A DNA stretch of 64,000 bases from Candidatus Dormiibacterota bacterium (GTDB lineage Bacteria > Vulcanimicrobiota > Vulcanimicrobiia > Vulcanimicrobiales > Vulcanimicrobiaceae): positions 1-64,000 of the forward strand of contig DATKQG010000023.1 in assembly GCA_035532835.1 (NCBI GenBank), read 5' to 3'. The stretch's first letter is position 1. Each line of letters opens with the position of its first letter. Shown here one piece after another: positions 53,187-61,650 of the stretch. A program made the position numbers and the translations under genes. The notes under the pieces were generated by a model. The model saw only the letters and a program-made list of their open reading frames with translations. It did not search any database and was not told the origin of the DNA.

Positions 53187-55795
53187 CGGCGTAAGATCTC
53201 GCCGCTGGTGGCACCGATCGTATTTGACGAACGCGGTTGCCACCGCACCGAACCACCGGTATAAACGCTGCGGTCCTCCAATGTCAGCGCGCGCGCAAAC
53301 GCGCGTAAGGAGCGCGGTATCGCATGCGGCACGAGATCGGGATTCACGACAGCCGCACACGCGCCGATGGAAACGCCACGATCGTAGCAGCGCGCGAACG
53401 TTCGGACGTACACCCCGCCGGTTTCGCCTTGCGCGATCGTGGCGCGCGCCGACCGACCCGGTTCCGTCGGCACGATATCGTATTCGGGATATACCGCGTA
53501 GCCGTCCGCCGCGCGCGTTACCGGAGCGGCGACGGACCACCGCGCATCATACGTCAGCCACCACGAGGCGAGCGCATAGACGCGCTGATCCGGGTTGAAG
53601 GGGCCGCTCATCATGCATACGACGTACTTGCGAAGACGTTCGTCGGCGAGCAACGCGCGCTCCATTCGGCCCCAATAGCCGTGCCGAACGTTCATCAGCC
53701 CGATAGCCCGGTTGCTGAAACACCCTTCGAAGTTCACCCCGAGTACGTTGGGCAGCCTCAAAACCGCGCCGCCGTACGCCGGCCCCCAGTCCGGCCCGGA
53801 GCCGTTGAGGATAACCGGAAGAGACGATGCCGCGATGATCGCGCGTTCTCCTAAAAACCATGCGTTACGGGTCGAGATTTCGGCCGCTTGCCCCCCAAAC
53901 GAGGGAAAGTCGCCGTCGAGTTCGCTGCCGGTTTCGTCGAAAAATGCGGCGTTAACGCCGGCCTCCGAAAGCGTCTGCGTGTCGCGGCGTACGGCACCCG
54001 CCACCTCGGGCGATAGAGGATTGAGAATATCTTGATACTCGCCCGTATAGGCGTCCGGGCGGTGCAAGCGCACGCCGCCGGCAGTATGGAGCCACGCGCT
54101 CTCCGTCAGCGCGGGATCGTTGCCGATCGGCCCGGCGCAACGCCCCGCCGGCGGCGCGAACGGGGGTTCGCAGTACGGGACGAAAGTGGGGTCGGCGTAC
54201 GAGAGCGCGTACCTTCCGCCGGCCGCTCTGAAAGCGCGCACGCGGCCCGCGTGCCCCCCCGCGGTTTCAATAAACGTCGCATACTGCGCCATGAAGCGCG
54301 CCGGGAGCGCCGTATTCGTGTTCGCCGCGGTGTAGTACAGATAGGTGCGAACGTGGGTCGGTATCGGGTCGGCGCGTACAGCCATCGGAAGAGCGATCGC
54401 GACCAGCAGCGCGCTCACGGCGACCGCCGGCCCAGGCGCACGCAGCAATGTGGGGACGTCGCGCTCCCCCCGCTGCGCGGCAATGGCGGCGGAGCGCGCT
54501 TGCGCGATGAGGGCAAACGCTAGCCAAAGGGTCTTCGTGGCGAAGAGATCGATGAACATTGCGGCAATAAAGAGCCCGGCGAGGGCCGCGCAGAGCGCGG
54601 TTGAAAGATCGGTTAGCGAAGAGATCGCGCGCAGGTCGCGAGCTTGCCTCCATTGCGACATCCAGACCGTCAACACCAAGACGATAGCACAGATTCCCCC
54701 TTCTACTCCATAGTGTACGAAGAGATTGTGCGACGCGCGGGTCCATCCAGCGTCGTAATGCTGGAATACCTGCAAGTAGACGCGATTGTAAGCGTCCGCA
54801 AAGCTTCCAAAGCCCCAGCCGAAAACGGGATGTCGCTCGAAGGCTTTGAGGCCGACGTGCCAGATTGCCGAGCGTCCCGCTCCGCCGGTCGATATCGCAT
54901 CGGAGAAGCGCTCGCGCACCGTCGGGTTCAGCAAGCCGAAAAGCGCCAGGCCGGCGAGGACGGGAACGGCGCGAGCGCCCCATCGGGAGCGCCAACCGAA
55001 TACGGCGACCATCGTCCCGATGGCCAGAAACGACTCGCGCGAAGCCGTGAGTGATATTGCATAGAGCATCACGATCAGGCCAGCGCTCACGGCAAGCTTG
55101 TAAGCCCCCCAGCGCGCGTTCAACCACGCCCACATCGCAAGCGCGACCGGCAGAATCAACGAGTCCGCAAAAAGATTGACGTCCATACGGTGCCCACCGA
55201 AAGAAAACCATAATCTCCCGGTGACGTCGGCAGAGAGCAACGCACCGCGCTCGCCGTGGAATGTGTAGATGCCGTACAGTCCGGCGAGGACGCCTCCGAA
55301 AATGATGGCCGCCACGATAACCCGCAGATCGCTCCCTCGGATCGGGACGAGCGATGCGATCGTGTAGAGCGCGCCCAATTCGAACAGCGTTCGCCAATCG
55401 ACATTCCCGGTCGTCGGGTCGATGCTCCAGACCAGCGTTATCGCTCCGTACAGGAGCATCGCCGCAATCCAGCCGATCGTGGCGCCGGGAGCGATAATCC
55501 GTCGCGTGCGAACGATAGTGAACAGAAAGCAGGCGCCGCTGGCCAGGCCCAGCAGACGCGTGACGGTTCCCGAGCTGCCGATTCCCAAAAGGTTATCGAA
55601 CGGGACCAGCAGCGCGAACAGCGCATACGGGAAGAGGACGGGGCGCGCAAGCGCCAGCCACACCAGGGCCGGCCCAAGGAACACGATCGCCGATTCGATC
55701 CATTTCCCGTGCATCGCAAAACGCCACGCGAAACACGAGCACGCGACCCCGGCAAGAATCAGGATGACGATTCGGACGCGTTCAGCCGGCACCAA
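53183..55795 (-). CDS. O-antigen ligase/polymerase-like membrane protein fused to a glycosidase-like domain
   Basis: 870 residues. The first about 490 form a polytopic membrane protein of the Wzy/WaaL O-antigen ligase family. The periplasmic-loop signature is GRSAIWHVGLKAFERHPVFG, WGFGSFADAYNRVYLQVFQH and WTRASHNLFVHYGVEGGICA. After the last membrane segment (VSALLVAIALPMAVRADPI), residues about 500-870 are soluble and resemble a TIM-barrel putative glycoside hydrolase (GHL15-like). Matching motifs are YTGEYQDILNPLSPEVAGAV, VNAAFFDETGSELDGDFPSF, ILNGSGPDWGPAYGGAVLRL and FEGCFSNRAIGLMNVRHGYW. The fusion is one uninterrupted frame. It may polymerise or ligate the glycan and trim it. Confidence 0.8.
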   Translation of the reverse strand: MVPAERVRIVILILAGVACSCFAWRFAMHGKWIESAIVFLGPALVWLALARPVLFPYALFALLVPFDNLLGIGSSGTVTRLLGLASGACFLFTIVRTRRIIAPGATIGWIAAMLLYGAITLVWSIDPTTGNVDWRTLFELGALYTIASLVPIRGSDLRVIVAAIIFGGVLAGLYGIYTFHGERGALLSADVTGRLWFSFGGHRMDVNLFADSLILPVALAMWAWLNARWGAYKLAVSAGLIVMLYAISLTASRESFLAIGTMVAVFGWRSRWGARAVPVLAGLALFGLLNPTVRERFSDAISTGGAGRSAIWHVGLKAFERHPVFGWGFGSFADAYNRVYLQVFQHYDAGWTRASHNLFVHYGVEGGICAIVLVLTVWMSQWRQARDLRAISSLTDLSTALCAALAGLFIAAMFIDLFATKTLWLAFALIAQARSAAIAAQRGERDVPTLLRAPGPAVAVSALLVAIALPMAVRADPIPTHVRTYLYYTAANTNTALPARFMAQYATFIETAGGHAGRVRAFRAAGGRYALSYADPTFVPYCEPPFAPPAGRCAGPIGNDPALTESAWLHTAGGVRLHRPDAYTGEYQDILNPLSPEVAGAVRRDTQTLSEAGVNAAFFDETGSELDGDFPSFGGQAAEISTRNAWFLGERAIIAASSLPVILNGSGPDWGPAYGGAVLRLPNVLGVNFEGCFSNRAIGLMNVRHGYWGRMERALLADERLRKYVVCMMSGPFNPDQRVYALASWWLTYDARWSVAAPVTRAADGYAVYPEYDIVPTEPGRSARATIAQGETGGVYVRTFARCYDRGVSIGACAAVVNPDLVPHAIPRSLRAFARALTLEDRSVYTGGSVRWQPRSSNTIGATSGEILRR

Positions 55796-56828
55796 AGCGC
55801 TCCGGAAGCGATAGAGCCGTTTCGAGGAGCACGCGTGCGCGCGAGGCGATATGGGAGATGTACGCTTCCCAACGCTCGGCGATACGTGAAAAACGGGCGT
55901 CGCCGGTCATCTCGGCAAGCACGCGGAGTTGCGCGATATGAAATGCATGATACTTGAGGGTGGCGAGGTGATCTCTGCCGCCGGCCGACCGCTGCAGGCT
56001 ATACCGGCTCCACCAGCGCGTGTCGAAAGCCCCGATCCAACGCAGGATCGTCTGCAGAACCGCGTCGATGAGTTCTCGGCGTCGCGACTGCGGATCGAAC
56101 TGCTCCAACTCCCAAATGCCCCACAACGCGAAGATGCAGCCATTCAAAATATGCGGCGCCGGTAGAACCGCACACTCCTCGAGAAAGACATCTTGGCCGT
56201 CTTTGAAGACGACGCCGCCACGCTCGATCGCGCTATCGAACGGCCGAGCGGCCGCGCGAGCCGCCGCATCGAATCCCGCGCCGGGCGCGAGCCCATGAGC
56301 CCGCAAGAGCACCGAGATTGCTTCACCCTGCGCCATGGCCGAAAGCCACCCTGAAGGGGCTCTATACTTCGGCCATGGGAACGGAAAGGGATAGCATCCG
56401 CCGACGAGGCCGATGCGACGCTGGTTGTGCTGCAACCATCGCGCTTGCGCGAGAAAGGACTCGCGTGCGACGCGGTCTCCACGCTCGAACCAGCGTCCGT
56501 AGCAATGCAGTGCAAACTGCGCGATGCGGATGGGGTGATAGGTCGGCACCACGCCGTTCGTCAGCAAAACGCCCTCGTCGTCACGCGGCTTGCCGTCCCA
56601 GTCTTCTCCGTAGGTCCCGCTATCGGCGAACCATTCGACGTAGTATGCGCCGCGATATGGGACCGATGATGGAGCTCTCCAGTAACGCCGGTGCGACCAG
56701 TCCAGGGGAAAGCCCAGCGCCAGCTGACGGAGGCGATTTGGCGGAAGCGCGTCCACCAACCGGACGGCCTGCCGTCCTTTGCGCATGGGACCGGATGCGA
56801 GCACGTTAGCCGGCCGCACGTGCGGCAT
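55782..56828 (-). CDS. D-glucuronyl C5-epimerase-like protein
   Basis: 348 residues. The C-terminal epimerase-family helical barrel is visible: WRAPSSVPYRGAYYVEWFAD, VVPTYHPIRIAQFALHCYGR, PSGWLSAMAQGEAISVLLRA, HILNGCIFALWGIWELEQFD and the late WWSRYSLQRSAGGRDHLATL with KYHAFHIAQLRVL. In heparan-sulfate and bacterial systems this family inverts C5 of glucuronate in a polymer to give iduronate. Next to a UDP-sugar dehydrogenase it suggests a uronic-acid-containing polysaccharide. ATG 56828 is 18 bases after the dehydrogenase stop; a shorter start at 56786 is possible. Confidence 0.78.
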   Translation of the reverse strand: MPHVRPANVLASGPMRKGRQAVRLVDALPPNRLRQLALGFPLDWSHRRYWRAPSSVPYRGAYYVEWFADSGTYGEDWDGKPRDDEGVLLTNGVVPTYHPIRIAQFALHCYGRWFERGDRVARESFLAQARWLQHNQRRIGLVGGCYPFPFPWPKYRAPSGWLSAMAQGEAISVLLRAHGLAPGAGFDAAARAAARPFDSAIERGGVVFKDGQDVFLEECAVLPAPHILNGCIFALWGIWELEQFDPQSRRRELIDAVLQTILRWIGAFDTRWWSRYSLQRSAGGRDHLATLKYHAFHIAQLRVLAEMTGDARFSRIAERWEAYISHIASRARVLLETALSLPERFGAG

Positions 56829-56846
56829 CGTCGGATTCGGCGCGCT

Positions 56847-58130
56847 TCATGCGACCGCAGCCCGAGCGGCAGCGGCGGGCGGCTTCTCGCCCAACACGTA
56901 CACATCGAACCCGGCGCGACGCCACCGATCGGCGTCGAGCATCCTTCGAGCGTCGACAATTGCGCGACCGCGCATGAGCGCCATTACCTCGGCCGGTTCG
57001 AGTGATGCGAACTGCGAGTGATCCGTCGCGATCACCAGCACGTCGGCTTCACGAAGAGCCTCTTGCACGGTTGCTGCAAGAGGAACCCCACAGGAACGAA
57101 CCAGAGGATCGTACAGGGTGGTCTCAATTCCACGCTCGCGAAGCAGCGCGAAGATGTCGAGCGCCGGGCTCTCGCGGGCATCGTCGACATCTCGCTTGTA
57201 CGCGGCGCCGAATATGGCCACTCGCTTCCCAAACGCATTGCCCGGAAGAAATTCACAGACGCGATGGGCGATACGATACGGCATGCGATGGTTGACGCGC
57301 CGAGCGGTTTGAATCAGTTCGGTCACGAACGGATTTGCATTGGAGAGAAAATGCGGGTCGACCGGGATGCAATGCCCGCCCACCCCGGGGCCGGGAGCCA
57401 GAATATTGACGCGCGGATGCCTGTTCGCCAGGGCGATCGTCTCCCATACGTCGACGCCCAGTTCTTCCGCGAGCAGCGCCAATTCGTTCGCGAAGGCGAT
57501 GTTGACGTCGCGATAGGTATTTTCCACGACCTTCGAAAGCTCCGCGGTAACGCAGTCGGTTTCGGTAATCTCCCCTTTGCAGAACGTTTCGTACAACTTT
57601 CGCACCGCGCGCGCATCCTCGGGCCGGCGTCCGCCGACGATGCGGGCGTTATAGCGGAGCTCGTGAACGATCGCTCCGGGTAACACACGCTCCGGACAGT
57701 GCGCGAGGCACATCTCATCGATCGACTTCCCGGCCGATGCAAAGGCGGCTTCAAAGAGACGTTCGGTGGTTCTTGGCGGCACCGTCGACTCGAGGACGAT
57801 CATGCTGCCGCGCGGAGCGACGGCCGCAATTCTCGCGGCTGCGTCTTCGACGCATCGCAGATCGGGCCTATTCCCAACCGTCGGCGTGGGCACGCAGACG
57901 ATGTATGCATCGGCCCGCGGAACCACGTCGGACACGAGCAGATAGCCGGTCTCTATGGCGGCTTGGGTGAGCGCGCGTACTTCGGGTTCTCCGATCGAGA
58001 CGCGTCCCGCGCGCAACTCTTCCAGCAGCGCTCCATTGACGTCGTAGCCGTACACGACATGCCCGGCTTGAGCCAGCATTGCCGCCGTAGGAAGCCCTAT
58101 ATAGCCCAGACCTAGGACCGAGATGTTCAC
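56847..58130 (-). CDS. UDP-sugar 6-dehydrogenase (WecC/Ugd family)
   Basis: 427 residues. The NAD-binding GLGYIG motif is at residues 7-12. The catalytic Cys254 is in APGPGVGGHCIPVDPHFL, and the catalytic Lys200 in TAELSKVVENTYRDVNIAFA. HCPERVLPGAIVHELRYNAR resembles UDP-N-acetylmannosamine dehydrogenase (WecC) rather than plain UDP-glucose dehydrogenase, so the product is a UDP-uronate, either UDP-ManNAcA or UDP-GlcA. The C-terminal domain is complete (KRVAIFGAAYKRDVDDARES). Its start overlaps the stop of the upstream glycosyltransferase (ATGA). Confidence 0.88.
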   Translation of the reverse strand: MNISVLGLGYIGLPTAAMLAQAGHVVYGYDVNGALLEELRAGRVSIGEPEVRALTQAAIETGYLLVSDVVPRADAYIVCVPTPTVGNRPDLRCVEDAAARIAAVAPRGSMIVLESTVPPRTTERLFEAAFASAGKSIDEMCLAHCPERVLPGAIVHELRYNARIVGGRRPEDARAVRKLYETFCKGEITETDCVTAELSKVVENTYRDVNIAFANELALLAEELGVDVWETIALANRHPRVNILAPGPGVGGHCIPVDPHFLSNANPFVTELIQTARRVNHRMPYRIAHRVCEFLPGNAFGKRVAIFGAAYKRDVDDARESPALDIFALLRERGIETTLYDPLVRSCGVPLAATVQEALREADVLVIATDHSQFASLEPAEVMALMRGRAIVDARRMLDADRWRRAGFDVYVLGEKPPAAAARAAVA

Positions 58131-59341
58131 GCGATTGTCCTTTCAACGTCGGAGGATGGAGAAGCCAGGAGACCGGCCAGGACGCTCATCTGCCGATACG
58201 CGTCGTGGCTCGATGCAACGCGGGCAAAGCCTCGCGCGGCACGCTTTTTCGCGCTCGCAAAGTCGCGCTGGAGATGTACGATGGCCTCGGCGAGTTCCGC
58301 AGGGTTTCCCGGCGCGACGAGCCGGCCCGTGGTAGCATCGATGAGCTCTCCGACGCTCCCGGAGTTCGTTGCGATGACGGGAACGGCGCGTGCCATCGCC
58401 TCTACGAGCGCCGCAGGCACGCCTTCCATCAGGCCTCCCGGATGCTCGTGGCTGGCGAGTACGACCGCATGGAAAGCTCCCTTTTCAAGGGCTGCGTGCA
58501 ACGCTCGTTGTTCGACGTGCCCGGCAAAGACAACCGAGTCGCCTAGACCCAACGACCGCGCGAGCCGCTCGAGTCGCGGGCGCTCGGGGCCATCGCCCGC
58601 AAGAGTACAGCGCACCGATATCCCCTTGCGCGCGCACAGAGCAAGCGATTCCAGGAGCGTTTCGTGCCCCTTAATCGGTACCAGCGCCGCCGGGCAGAGC
58701 AGTTGTAATCGTTCGATGGGGCCGAAGTTGCGCGAGACGAACGGGGGAATCGGTATGCCGATCGGCACGCACACGATCGGGGCGCCGGCTTGACGAAAGC
58801 CGTTGAGGTCTCTACGGCCACGCTGCGATATCGTTCGGATAAATGCGGCGCCGGCAAACTTCAGGTCCAATGCATTGCGTTCGTAGATGTCCCAGCGATG
58901 GGCCGTCGCGCTCCACGGAATGTTCGCAATGCGCGATGCTACGTACGCAGCCGTAGCCGGGGTCGAGAGCCAATAACCATGGACGTGTTCCACCCCGTCC
59001 GCTCGCAGTCGCCGCCCAAGATCGATTGCCCGCGCGAGGATGCCTAGGTTCTTGAGCTTCGTGAGCGCCGGCGACTGCGAACGCAAGAGGTCCGCAAGAA
59101 TTGCGCGGACGCGGGCGGCGTGTCGCAGCGCGAACAGAATCGCCCCGCAATACAACTTGACGCCGCGCGAAAGCGAGCCCAGTTCTACGCCGGCTGGAAG
59201 CATCCGAGTGTTTTTTCCCGAAGCGCAGAGCGGATATACCGCCACCTGGCCGACGATCGTCGCCAACGCCATCAATTCGTGCTCGAGATAGGTTTCGTTT
59301 CGACCGTACGGATAGTGTACGGAGACGACGGCGAGCTTCAT
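58127..59341 (-). CDS. Glycosyltransferase family 4, WcaL/AmsK-like
   Basis: 404 residues. The opening YPYGRNETYLEHELMALATI is the S/NETxxxxEL motif of colanic-acid or amylovoran-type transferases. It is followed by VEHVHGYWLSTPATAAYVAS, VPIGIPIPPFVSRNFGPIER, LLCPAALVPIKGHETLLESL, LAGDGPERPRLERLARSLG and HPGGLMEGVPAALVEAMARA. It is an inner-leaflet GT-B enzyme assembling the repeat unit. It is part of the minus-strand operon, between the initiating transferase and the UDP-sugar dehydrogenase. Confidence 0.88.
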   Translation of the reverse strand: MKLAVVSVHYPYGRNETYLEHELMALATIVGQVAVYPLCASGKNTRMLPAGVELGSLSRGVKLYCGAILFALRHAARVRAILADLLRSQSPALTKLKNLGILARAIDLGRRLRADGVEHVHGYWLSTPATAAYVASRIANIPWSATAHRWDIYERNALDLKFAGAAFIRTISQRGRRDLNGFRQAGAPIVCVPIGIPIPPFVSRNFGPIERLQLLCPAALVPIKGHETLLESLALCARKGISVRCTLAGDGPERPRLERLARSLGLGDSVVFAGHVEQRALHAALEKGAFHAVVLASHEHPGGLMEGVPAALVEAMARAVPVIATNSGSVGELIDATTGRLVAPGNPAELAEAIVHLQRDFASAKKRAARGFARVASSHDAYRQMSVLAGLLASPSSDVERTIA

Positions 59342-59436
59342 GTTTAAAGTCTACGCGATGCGGGACGGACGCGGCAGAGGCGTCGGGTATCGCCGCTCTG
59401 TGGCATTAGGTCGAGGATGTACCGGTGCCTCACGGC

Positions 59437-60888
59437 CTATACCGTTCGGTGGAAAAGAAACTCGAAGACCGTCTTGACCAAGATCGATACGTCGAGAAGG
59501 ATGCTCCAGTTTTCGATGTAGCACAGATCGTATGCGAGCTTCTCCGCTGCGTGCGACGCATCGAGAATGCGCGGGAGGCTCGTTTGCGCCCATCCGGTAA
59601 TGCCCGGACGAACCAGATGGCGGTCGTCGTATCGTGGTATGATCGCGCGAAACCTATCGACAAATTCAGGTCGCTCCGGCCGCGGCCCAACCAGCGACAT
59701 GTCGCCTTTGATGACGTTGATCAGTTGTAACGTTTCATCGAGGCTTAGGCGCCTTAGCCTCCGGCCAATAGACGTGATACGCCGATCGCCGAGGCTTGCG
59801 TACACGGCACCGGTCTTTGCCTCGGCATCGCTGCGCATCGTCCGAAATTTATACATCTCGAAGGGCACGCCGGAACGGCCTACGCGCGTTTGCCGATACA
59901 CGATCGGACGGCCCGTTTCGAGGTAAATCGCAACCGCAGCGACCAACATGATCGGCGCGAACAGGACGAGCGCAAGCGATGCCGCTGCTATGTCGAAGAG
60001 ACGTTTGATTAGCTTCGCTATCGGCGTGCATGCCGGTAGCGGCTGGGGAACGAGAAACACCTGCTCCCCGTCGCGCTCGACGCCGAACATGTGCCCCTGA
60101 ATCCGCAGATTGTGGGACGCGAACGCGAGCTCGACATGTGTCTGAGCGGCCCGCTGCATCACCTGCGAAAGCACCGTTTCTGGAATCGACTCCGAAAGGA
60201 TCATGCGTTGACAGCCGCCCGCTACGGCTCGATCGTACCAATTCGCATTCATGCTGGCGGCGACGTCCGCTACAACGAAGGAGAAACGTTCGGCATCGCC
60301 TCTGCGAGCGACGAAGGCTTCCATGTCGGAGACGAACCGAGCGTTACCGACAACCGCCACTTGCTTCGGCCGGCGGCGTAGAGCGCCGGAGCGCCGTAAG
60401 TGCTCGAGCGTGCGGACGCCTCCAACCAGCACGATCGCCAGCAGCAACGCGATGATGAGGACGAAGCGCGAGGTCGAGATCGACGGCCACACCGTAAAGA
60501 CGACGAGTTGCGGGAGAGCGCCCAGCGCGAGCGCGGCAATGGTGTAGTAGAGTTCGTCTCGCGCCGATAGGGCAAACGATCGCCGATAGAGACCGAGCCG
60601 AGCGAACATCGTCAGCCACAGCACGACGAAAATCCCGGTCGAAAGCACTTCGTTGGGTTTTACGAACAAACCGTCCCAGCTGTGAAAGACGAGTGCCGTC
60701 GCCAAGTAGACCGACATCACGAACATCGACAGATCTTCGATGACCAGGGCGACGACCCACCAACGTGAGAGATCGTGACCGCGCGGTCGCGTCTGTGCGG
60801 GAAGTGCGTTCTCCAGCATGAGCGACGTGATAGTGGCTGATGACGAACGCAGAATAGGCCCCTCCACAGCGCGCAGGTTCGATGCCAC
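59437..60888 (-). CDS. Initiating sugar transferase (WbaP/WcaJ-type, exopolysaccharide phosphotransferase)
   Basis: 483 residues from GTG 60888. Four N-terminal membrane segments and a cytosolic CoA-binding-like region (residues about 60-280) are followed by the bacterial sugar transferase domain. That domain has KLIKRLFDIAAASLALVLFA, VYRQTRVGRSGVPFEMYKFR, TMRSDAEAKTGAVYASLGDR, SLDETLQLINVIKGDMSLVG and PRPERPEFVDRFRAIIPRYD. It loads the first sugar-1-phosphate onto undecaprenyl phosphate, starting the repeat unit. No ribosome binding site precedes the GTG; an internal ATG 69 bases further on is the alternative start. Confidence 0.9.
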   Translation of the reverse strand: MASNLRAVEGPILRSSSATITSLMLENALPAQTRPRGHDLSRWWVVALVIEDLSMFVMSVYLATALVFHSWDGLFVKPNEVLSTGIFVVLWLTMFARLGLYRRSFALSARDELYYTIAALALGALPQLVVFTVWPSISTSRFVLIIALLLAIVLVGGVRTLEHLRRSGALRRRPKQVAVVGNARFVSDMEAFVARRGDAERFSFVVADVAASMNANWYDRAVAGGCQRMILSESIPETVLSQVMQRAAQTHVELAFASHNLRIQGHMFGVERDGEQVFLVPQPLPACTPIAKLIKRLFDIAAASLALVLFAPIMLVAAVAIYLETGRPIVYRQTRVGRSGVPFEMYKFRTMRSDAEAKTGAVYASLGDRRITSIGRRLRRLSLDETLQLINVIKGDMSLVGPRPERPEFVDRFRAIIPRYDDRHLVRPGITGWAQTSLPRILDASHAAEKLAYDLCYIENWSILLDVSILVKTVFEFLFHRTV

Positions 60889-60946
60889 TATTGTAATGTA
60901 CCGGCGTCGCGGGCAGCAGAGTCGTTCTACGCTCGCGCGTTAAGGA

Positions 60947-61354
60947 TTAATACTCAGTATCGGGACGGCGAATAGCGGTCCACGAAGCCACAACCCCGCC
61001 GATGAAGCCACCGATCGCACCGCAGAGCACGTCGAACGCATTCCAAAGTAGCGTTTCGGTAGACCCATCGATTCGCTGCAATACTTCGATAAGCGCGCTC
61101 AGCAGCGCGATCGCCATCGTGGCGCGGAGAATCGGCCGTCGCCGTCCGAAGACGACCGCCGCAACGTAGCCGCCGATAGAGAAGGCGACGATGCTTAGGA
61201 GCTTGCGCACGATGACGTGATGCGGAATCCACGATGGCGATGTCGCTTGATAGACGTCATCATTCAAAGAAGCAAATAGGATGACGGCAAGCGTGGCGAT
61301 CACCGCCGCGGCGATGCGAATTCGCGCAAGTCGCTTGATGGGCATGCGGTGCAT
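60947..61354 (-). CDS. VanZ-like membrane protein
   Basis: 135 residues with about four membrane segments. VanZ-type features are KLLSIVAFSIGGYVAAVVFG and ALLSALIEVLQRIDGSTETL, followed by LLWNAFDVLCGAIGGFIGG, the usual Glu-Gln and Asp-Asn-rich loops of the family. Its biochemical function is not known. VanZ genes often accompany exopolysaccharide and exosortase loci, as here. It is upstream of the initiating transferase on the same strand and divergent from the peptide locus. Confidence 0.75.
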   Translation of the reverse strand: MHRMPIKRLARIRIAAAVIATLAVILFASLNDDVYQATSPSWIPHHVIVRKLLSIVAFSIGGYVAAVVFGRRRPILRATMAIALLSALIEVLQRIDGSTETLLWNAFDVLCGAIGGFIGGVVASWTAIRRPDTEY

Positions 61355-61493
61355 TCCGCGTTTCCGGTACGGCTCTCCTCGCGACTTTGGACACCGGTGG
61401 GATTAGGGCATTGGCTACTATGCATACGACCGTGGGTAGCGTAGGCTCGAGAGGACCGAATTCGGTCAGTTCGCGATACTGAAGGAGGATCTA
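61355..61493. promoter_or_regulatory. Divergent promoter region with a 14-bp palindrome
   Basis: GACCGAATTCGGTC at 61454-61467 is a perfect 14-bp palindrome, 26 bases before the start of the small peptide gene. TACTAT at 61416-61421 could be a -10 box, but no good -35 box is in register. The very strong ribosome binding site AAGGAGGAT is at 61482-61490. The palindrome is a candidate operator for the peptide locus. Confidence 0.45.
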
Positions 61494-61586
61494 ATGTACG
61501 AATCGCCTGAGGTTCTCGTGACCTATGAAGCCGGCGACCTCTTACTCGAGGTTGTCGGTTCGGGAAGCTGTCAGTTCTCACACTGA
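61494..61586 (+). CDS. Candidate RiPP precursor peptide (30 aa)
   Basis: ATG 61494 to TGA 61584-61586. The peptide opens MYESPEVLVTYEAGDLLLEV and ends VGSGSCQFSH. AAGGAGGAT four bases upstream is the strongest ribosome binding site in the window. The N-terminal Y-x-x-P-x-V/L pattern and the acidic hydrophobic middle resemble leader peptides recognised by PqqD/RRE-type proteins. The short Gly/Ser/Cys tail would be the core. It is followed by two HPr-kinase-like genes and a peptidase-like gene, a context seen for phosphorylated or processed peptides. No homologue is recognised; it is called from context and composition. Confidence 0.6.
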   Translation: MYESPEVLVTYEAGDLLLEVVGSGSCQFSH

Positions 61587-61605
61587 GGCTCGCCGGAGGC
61601 GAACA

Positions 61606-61631
61606 CGGGTTGCCGCGAGGGTGGCAACCCG
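61606..61631 (+). terminator. Hairpin between the peptide gene and the kinase gene
   Basis: Arms 61606-61614 and 61623-61631 are perfect 9-base complements with an 8-base loop. It lies 19 bases after the peptide stop and 19 bases before the kinase ATG. No T-run follows. It may stabilise the short precursor transcript or partly stop transcription so that the peptide is made in excess. Confidence 0.55.
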
Positions 61632-61650
61632 GTTCGCTCGCTGCCGTCAT

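Noticed and set aside
61525..61650. Longer N-terminus of HPrK-like protein 1
   Set aside because: It would overlap the precursor gene and the hairpin and is Arg-rich without similarity to the kinase fold; ATG 61651 starts where the domain begins.
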